A stretch of 64,000 nt of DNA from Okapia johnstoni. Its lineage: Eukaryota > Chordata > Mammalia > Artiodactyla > Giraffidae. Under the pieces are notes generated by a model. The model worked only from the letters and a program-made list of their open reading frames with translations, was not told where the DNA came from and searched no databases. Shown in pieces: positions 56,851 to 64,000 of the stretch (position 1 is the first letter of the stretch; every line of letters starts with the position of its first letter). Both the position numbers and the translations under genes were made by a program. Location of the stretch: assembly GCA_024291935.2 (NCBI GenBank), contig CM044306.1, positions 23,395,501-23,459,500 on the forward strand. Direction: 5' to 3'.

Positions 56851-59800
56851 ACTATTATTCACCTTATAGAGTGCCATGTACTCAGCATAGTTGCATACTA
56901 AGTGATTGTTGCTGTTGGTAATGAAGGTCAGGCTAGTAAATCTTTTGTAGGATGACGTTTTGCATTGTTTAAAGAGTTTTCCCTCAATAGGGCTTTCTCT
57001 AGTATTCCTACAATGCAGCTAAACTGAAGTTTTTCTCTATGGTGTTATTAATTCCCCTCATAATAGTTCTCTTAAATTTATATGATATAAGAAAAAAATG
57101 AGTATTCACAATCATCAGACAGGCTTTAATTTACTATTATCCAGTAGTTTTTACTACTATGAAAACACTTATGGAGTGGCATGCTGGATCGGAATTGCAA
57201 AGATTGGCATGAAGAACTGTCACCATCACTGTCACCAATGAAGGCTGCAGCTTAAAATTTTGCCCAGAAAGCAAGTCTGAAATTCCTGCCTCCAGAGAAA
57301 AACTTAAAAAAAAATCAGAGTATTTTTAAAAAACAGAGATTAAATGCATATATGAAAAATTGGAGGGCAGAAGGAAGGAGAAGGAAGCATTTTGTATCCT
57401 CCGATCTTCTTACAAATTCATGCTGCCAGGAGAAGGGCAAACAAGAATTGAGTCTCTCTTGTTTCCAGTAGTTGGTACTCCCTAAGTGAGAGCACATTTC
57501 AAGCAGTTGTTCTACCGGCTTGCTATATCTTGTTCCTTCATCTGCTAGAATGCTTGTGGGTCTTTCTAAAATATCCTTGGAGGAGTAGGTGGAAAGAAGT
57601 GAATCAATTTAGTATCTAGTCATTCCCCAAGAAAAAAAAAGACTGACCAAGTAACCAAATAAAGAGAGCTATGAGTTCAATAACCAGGATCATTCCATGG
57701 CACGGATTCTGTTATCATTGAGCACAATTCCTTTATCTCTCAGAGACAATCAACCTTCAGCCAGGGGAGTGTAACCTTAAAACCTCATAACTCAATTTAA
57801 CATAGTGTTAAAGTTTGGGGTGATATTTGTCAGTGCTGGGGCTGATACAATCAGTCTGAGGAAACCTAGAACAAAGAGTGGTGGGTGAAGAGCATGTCAC
57901 CTCTGTGCACATTTGTTTCCTTGATGAACAAGGAACTATTAGCTGCAGAGAAAGCATTATCTAGGTGAAGAATGATGCTGATTGTTTTAGTTGCCTCTCC
58001 TGAAATTGTGGGGTAGAACAGAGGGTCTCAGTGAGTTAAGCAGCAGGTTTTTACTGCAATGCTGAGGATTTTTTTTTAATTAAGTTTAATTTGGAAGGGT
58101 TATAGACACATAGCTCTTCTTCAACAGAAACCAGAAATCAATTTGAGATATAGACCTCTTTTTAACCTCTGGTCTTACTTCATTAAATCAAAAAGTTTTA
58201 CAGTACTGAATCATATAAGACTTTAAAAAGTCTAAAGTCTTAAACAATTAGTGTTGGGTTAAACAACAGATTTTATACAAAATTCAAGAAGAACCTGTTA
58301 ATAAAAAATCTGAAGGGGGAGATAATATATTCATCGAGCATGTGGTTTTCTGAAGGAGCATTCACCATCTTCAAATTTTAATTCTCAATAAATTTAAACT
58401 TTAATTGTGAACTTCTATATAAAATACTATTTCTAAATTCATCTCCCCAATAAAGTTATTTACCACTTAACAGAGTCTTGTCACATTGTTTTAAATAATT
58501 GCTCTCATTGACTTTAAGTAGAAATGTAACCTGTAAAGCATTAAAAAAAAACTACTCATAATTGTAGTTTGCTCTTAAAACTACAAGTATTTTAAATTAC
58601 ATTTGTTATTTCAAAATATTTTTCTTTAATTTCACCATTAGGCAGAGTTCATGATGTTATTACATCTTTAAATAATTTATAACTTTTATAGAAGAATAAC
58701 AATGTTCTTCTTTGAATGCAGATTTTCTGGTTTTTAGATGTAAAATTTTATTTTGATTTTTGCTGAATAAGTTTATTTTTATAATTTCTTTTCATATGTC
58801 TGGATCTGCTGGACTATGGACTTATAATTTAAGTTAGCATCTTAGAAATCCAGGAAATTTCATACAATAAACTTAATAAAATATATTTCAGAATCTGACT
58901 CAGACAACAACATAAAATACCCGCTTTTATCATTTAAAAAATGACCAGCATATTTCATTTTAAAAGGATAGTAAAAGTTTCTTAATCAAAAACTTCTTAG
59001 AGGTTTTTTACCACATGGATTTACTGCAAACTTGCTGTATCTGCCAGGCCAGTAAACCTGCCAGCTCCTTTAGTCAATATCTCACATTGAGATGCCATGT
59101 TTTAAAAATCTTCCTGATCGGGTAAATAGTATAGAATATATTCTTTTCTAACTCCTATAGACATACCTTTCAAGGGCACATTTATAAAAGCTGGAAGGAC
59201 TGAGGAAAAATAAAACTCATACTGCTTTTTAGAGTTTTAAAATATTCTTTATTGGAACTTCAATAATTCATTTAGCAGAGTGTGCAAAAATTTTTATAGA
59301 AATCTTTTCTTAATTTTACACTTTTGCCATATATTTAAAATCATATTTAATATGGTCTTATATCTTTTAGACTGAAAAACAGAATATGTTAGAATTTGTC
59401 AGTGATAACTCGGGTAAGAGTTTAACGAACATTATAACTAAATCAGAACTCAAGTTTTTGCCTATTCCATATAGGAGAAGTAAACAAAGTCGTGCAAGTT
59501 TTTCCTAGTTCTGATTTCTATAGTGCTAGACCAGGATCCCTGCAACACCGCACAGTGATTCATACTGTAACAGTCATAATAGCAACACTAGTAACAATCA
59601 TAAGTGAACTGTAAAACGTGCTGTAAATACTAACTCAACTGTTAGAATTAACCTGTTCAATTCCAGAAATTTCTCCTTAACTAACTTCTTAAACAAAAAG
59701 AGTATAAGAACAAAAATGCTAAGGAAGGCCACCACCAGAAACGAAATGTAAACATCCTAAAAGTTTATAAATTTATGTACCTTCACAAATTAGTCTGCAT

Positions 59801-62320
59801 TTATTTTTGCTAGACATATCTAGTGTAGTAACCTAGCCTTCTTAACTAAACTGAAATTAATATCAATTTTTCCAACAGTTGTGCTAAATTTCTTTGCACC
59901 CACTATACAAAGTCCTTACTCATACATGTACCTTCCTCTCTCATTTAGATAAAGCTGGGACTTCTTATATAGCTGAAAACTGTCTTTCCACTGGTAAGAC
60001 AAGTTATATATATTGTCTCTTAACATGAAATGAAACATATCTTTTAAAAAGTTAATATATATTTAGAATTAAATCGTATTATGATTTGATAATTTATCTG
60101 TGGAACAAATATAAAAGCAGTGAAAAGTTGTTTTTTTGGAAATCAGAATGTAAACAAGTGAAAAAGACAGTACGAAGTTTCTCTGGCTCCTTCTTCTGTC
60201 TTATCCTAAATGAAAAGGGTATTTTAAGGAATTCTAAATTAAGAGAGGAACACTTAAAAACAACACTATCAAATTTAAATAAATTTGTTATTCTTGAAGA
60301 AACGACATGCAAATGATTTCACACGACAAGCTCCTTGAATTGACCTGGTGTTCCTTAGAAAAATTCAGAAAAAATTCTTGCTTTACAACTGAAAGCATTT
60401 GTAATATGGAGTGAAAAAGCAAGGAAGAAGTATGCCTTATTTTCAGCTTTAAAGATATGACAAGGAAAATAAAAATTATGTATAATGACATTTAATAAGA
60501 ACTCAGATAAGGTTTTCCAGGAAAATCTCTTCTATCCTATACTTTGACAATGATCACAAAACTCCAACAAACCTTTGGACACCTCCTTACAGCTACAAAG
60601 CCAAATATTTGCAAACAGTTTCTATATTACAATGTATTAACTGTAACCATCCAACAAATTGGTTGTTTTAATTTCCCTAGTTTTAATGCTAAAAGAAAGA
60701 ATACAAAATCTTAAACTGATGAATAATTTGAGTTAATAACCGATTTTTCTAAAATGAATCTTTTTCCAATAGCCAAGTAAACACTTATCTTGAAGTAAGA
60801 AAGCTACACTTAAAAGAGCTCTCTGAAAGTACATATGCTTAATTCAAAATCAGTAGTCAAAGAACATGTACCTAAGAGCAGTTGTAATTTTTTGATGACC
60901 AAACTAATTGAAACAGACACAGGTATAACTAAAGGCCATTATCTGCATCTCTACTCATAAGAATGTTCCAAAGTTTTAAAGAAACTCCATAATTTAGTCT
61001 GTCTCATGAAAGGTATGGCCTTAACATGAAAAAATCAGATCCAGCCTGAGAAACCTGACCACAGATTAGGAAATAGGGGTGTATAAAATCCCTCAATCTG
61101 ACTACAGATAAATCTCAAAAATGTTGTCAAATTATTGTTTTCTAAAAGCGTAAAAACTAGACTTTTACTATGAAGATCCATAAATGCTTTGTTATTAAGA
61201 GATTTCATCTTTAGGTTTGTTAAATTTTGTCTTCAGACATTCAGAGGAATGTCAATACTAAAAATTAATAAATAGCTGAGATTAAAATTATATTCATACA
61301 TCTTAAGGGAGAAGCACATTAAGTGAATTAATTTCCCTGTTTGAAAAAAACAATTATCATCTCTTCAAATGGGGGAGAAAAAAGAGAATCCGTCAAAACT
61401 ACCAGTTTTCTATTTAGTATTTAAATCATTATGCTAGGCTTACTTATTTCACCTGTGTGAAACCCCTTCTCATTTTGTTCTGCTATGTCTATGCCACTCT
61501 TCTCTTGTACTTCCTCACTGAATGTAATATTAAATCCTCTCTTGTAAAATTAAAAATATTTAATATTAAAAATCATGGTCTCTAATTTATTTCTAGAGTT
61601 CTTAGAATTGCTAAACAGGACCCCATTTTTTTTCATTAGAATATGACTTGAGCATAAAGGCAATCTACCTCAATCATTATTCAAGTTTTTCAAGTAGCTT
61701 TAAAAAAACTACTGAGGGGCAGTGTCTAACTTTAATCTTTTCACCTCCTGAATTGCCATGTAAGGCATATTAATAGCAACGCTTCATTGGTTCTTGTCTC
61801 TAGACCAACTATTCCAAGGAAGAACAGAAAAGTTACTTTTAATGGCCTCCTAGAAAAACAATTTTGTGCTACATGTATAAGTTTTTTCCATAGGCGATAC
61901 ACTTGAACTCATCTGCCTGCCAGTTCAGTCTTCCCTTCATCTGTTTGCTACTTACCAGACATTTATGTAAATATATCTGAAATTCACAGAAGGAATGCTA
62001 TAATAATAAATTATAAAACCGATAAATTAATTTGTTATAGGAGATACAGGATATCTGTTTAAATCTGTTAGAAATTCTAACAATATCCATTTTTAATGGA
62101 AAAGAAAAAAATACCTGCAAATTTGGTTTAAAATTCATATTCAAGCCTCCCTCATTTATCTATTTAGGAATATAAACCCTCAAGATTATGGTTTTATTTG
62201 TCCTCCTCCTGACTTGTGTAATAAGAATATACTGAAATGACAGTTGTTAAGAAAGTAATATCTTTTAGGTTTTAGGGCATTAATAAAAGAATAGGAACTT
62301 CTCAGATCTGAGTGTGTGTT
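56851..62320. other. 5.5 kb AT-rich block, no gene or young repeat seen
   Basis: I see no SINE, BovB or L1 and no convincing frame. The overlapping frames at 60086-60316 (+) and 60094-60312 (-) occupy the same DNA on both strands and are taken as chance. Confidence 0.4.
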
Positions 62321-62329
62321 TGTGCTTGA

Positions 62330-62380
62330 ATATATATATATATATACATATACCATATATATGTATATATATATTTATGT
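62330..62380. repeat. (TA)n tract with perfect inverted repeat
   Basis: An AT dinucleotide run containing a perfect 17-bp inverted repeat (62336-62352 with 62358-62374) around a 5-nt loop. Confidence 0.85.
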
Positions 62381-62879
62381 GTGTATAATTTTTATATGTA
62401 GTAGTCTATAATTTTTAAATTCTTGGATTCATTCCCTATATTCACATGTTGAGAACTTATGAATCTTACAGCCTTGGACATCGTTTAAAACAAAACAATC
62501 CAGAAAAGTTCAAAAGTAGTATTTTCTTTTACCACAAGAGGGGGCTAGAGAATTCTAATCTCTTCTAAGGTCTATAAAACCCTTTTAACTGCTACTTTAT
62601 AGACATTCAATTACAACAGGCCATAATGCATTACGGCATTAAAATACACATATATCCCAACATATGCCAAAGCAAGCACTACACTAGTGTGCCCACCAGA
62701 TGATCACCAACACCAACATCAAATAAATACTTAGGCGTCTTCAAGAGGTTTATATGAGATTTTACGCTTTAGTCAGCTCTTTTGGTTAGGTGATCCCTTT
62801 GGAATGGAAAATATCAAGGAATGTGATAAAATGCCCAAGAAGTGGAGAGTATGACAGGAGCAGAGTGAAGTAAGGATTA

Positions 62880-63245
62880 AGAGAACTGAAATTTATGTAG
62901 TTTGGAAAAGTGAAGACTCTAGGGATGAATGTTCACAGTCTTTAAATACCTTCTAAAGGTAACAATATAAATGAATTAGGGGAATTATCCAGTCTCGGAA
63001 GATGGTATAGAAGAGAGCAATGGCCTGAAACTAAGGAAGGAAAAGTTTAGGTTAGACATGAAGAATAAATTAGTAATAATAGTTGGGCGGGAAATATCTC
63101 CTGCAAAGGAAGGATACAGAGCATAATGGCTATATTTGATAATTAATTAAATGAGATATTAGTAAGAATGATGTGAATTCATTAGAAGGGCTAGATTAGA
63201 TAACTCAAGTGATTTTTTTCCCCTAAGCTGTGACAATCTCTAGGC
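62880..63245 (+). mobile_element. Ancient CR1/L3-like LINE 3' fragment
   Basis: Degenerate match to the mammalian CR1/L3 3' region: gttcacagtctttaaatacc, aaaagtttaggttagacatg, then aagggctagattagataact. Old and diverged; the assignment is tentative. Confidence 0.45.
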
Positions 63246-64000
63246 CCAACTACGTACTTGGACATTCATAAATGTCTTTCAATGATGATAATGGTCATTT
63301 GTAGAAAGGAGTGCTCATGATCCCAGTTAACCCTATGTTTTTTTGATTAAAACAAAATCTGGAGTATTATTATGAAATAACATAATTATAAAATTAACCA
63401 TAAAAATGATGCTGATCTCTTAGAGAATTCCATTAAAATAAACTATACCATATAAGCTATACCCTAACAGCTCATAGAAATGGGTCTGCAAATAATTGGC
63501 TAAAGGTTTCTATAAGTGAAAATTTTCCATGAAGGAACAACTCCCCTATAAATCCCAGTTTTACAAGCCAGAGAAACCACTTTGTATAATCTTTCCCTCT
63601 AGACTAATGTATCTGGGTTTAAGCTACTTAGGGCCTAACATAAAAAAGCCTGTCACTCAAAGTCAGAAAGGCAGTGTAGAGCATAAGTGTAATTATAGTT
63701 TATGAATTCAACAATCTTCCCATAGTAGACAATAATATTCTAGATTAACATGTTTCAGCATAGTTTTAAACAGCATTACTAACATTTACTTTTTACTTGA
63801 AAAGCCAGAGTTCTATGACAAAGCAAAAGAATTTATGGCTAGAAGAACAAAGATCACCAAAGCATGAAGAAATCACTCTACATATACACTTACATATATA
63901 TACAACAAAAATATATAAAGCATAATAGATATTAAGTATAAATATAAATTTATGCCTATATAAATTAAGTATATGTGTCTACACACTTGGCCTGAAAGTT
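63246..64000. other. 0.75 kb without recognised feature
   Basis: AT-rich unique DNA to the window end, with a short tacatatatatac run near 63890. Confidence 0.4.

Noticed and set aside
60086..60316. Overlapping open frames on both strands
   Set aside because: Open on both strands over the same ~220 bp with no domain; a chance effect of composition.
62531..62547. accacaagagggggcta resembling a CTCF site
   Set aside because: The core spacing and the final GC part differ from the motif; too weak without binding data.
1..64000. CRISPR arrays, operons, phage or other microbial systems
   Set aside because: No regularly spaced direct repeats with unique spacers and no compact coding clusters; the repeat content is clearly ruminant nuclear DNA.

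Overview
This window is nuclear DNA from a ruminant, most likely a bovid. The evidence is BovB (RTE-type) LINE copies, BOV-A2 dimeric SINEs with AGC-type tails, Bov-tA SINEs with a tRNA-Glu head, a CHR-type cetartiodactyl SINE and 3' ends of artiodactyl L1, lying over ancient mammalian repeats (MIR, L2, CR1/L3, L1M, hAT remnants). Species cannot be fixed from these repeats alone. All repeat names come from recognising consensus features by eye; no database was searched.

I see no convincing functional protein-coding gene, structural RNA gene, CRISPR array or microbial system. The longest open frames are decayed BovB ORF2. One exon-like open frame on the minus strand at about 46.9-47.2 kb is the only non-repeat coding candidate, and it is weak. 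The window reads as intergenic or deep-intronic DNA of a gene-poor region.

Layout. 1-12.5 kb is dense in young ruminant insertions: four plus-strand BovB pieces, a fifth with a 40-bp target-site duplication, several SINEs, and a stack of nested L1s at 3.1-4.5 kb whose duplications give the order of insertion. 12.85-24.0 kb has almost no ruminant-specific insertion and contains candidate conserved non-coding blocks near 20.0-20.7 and 22.2-22.6 kb. 24-31.3 kb has scattered SINE, BovB and L2 pieces. 31.3-42.0 kb again lacks young insertions and contains the best candidate regulatory block at 37.1-38.0 kb: relatively GC-rich, many CpGs, an octamer motif and a doubled nuclear-receptor-like half-site. 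42-50 kb holds three large BovB copies in opposing orientations. 50-57 kb is mostly old L2, L1M and MIR with one L1 and one SINE. 57-64 kb is AT-rich with little recognisable beyond one CR1/L3-like fragment and an AT palindrome.

No gene pathway can be reconstructed. The useful content is insertion history (nesting, target duplications, microhomology junctions, hairpin-type complex indels) and a few repeat-free blocks that look like long-range regulatory DNA. Whether those blocks are conserved cannot be judged from a single sequence.
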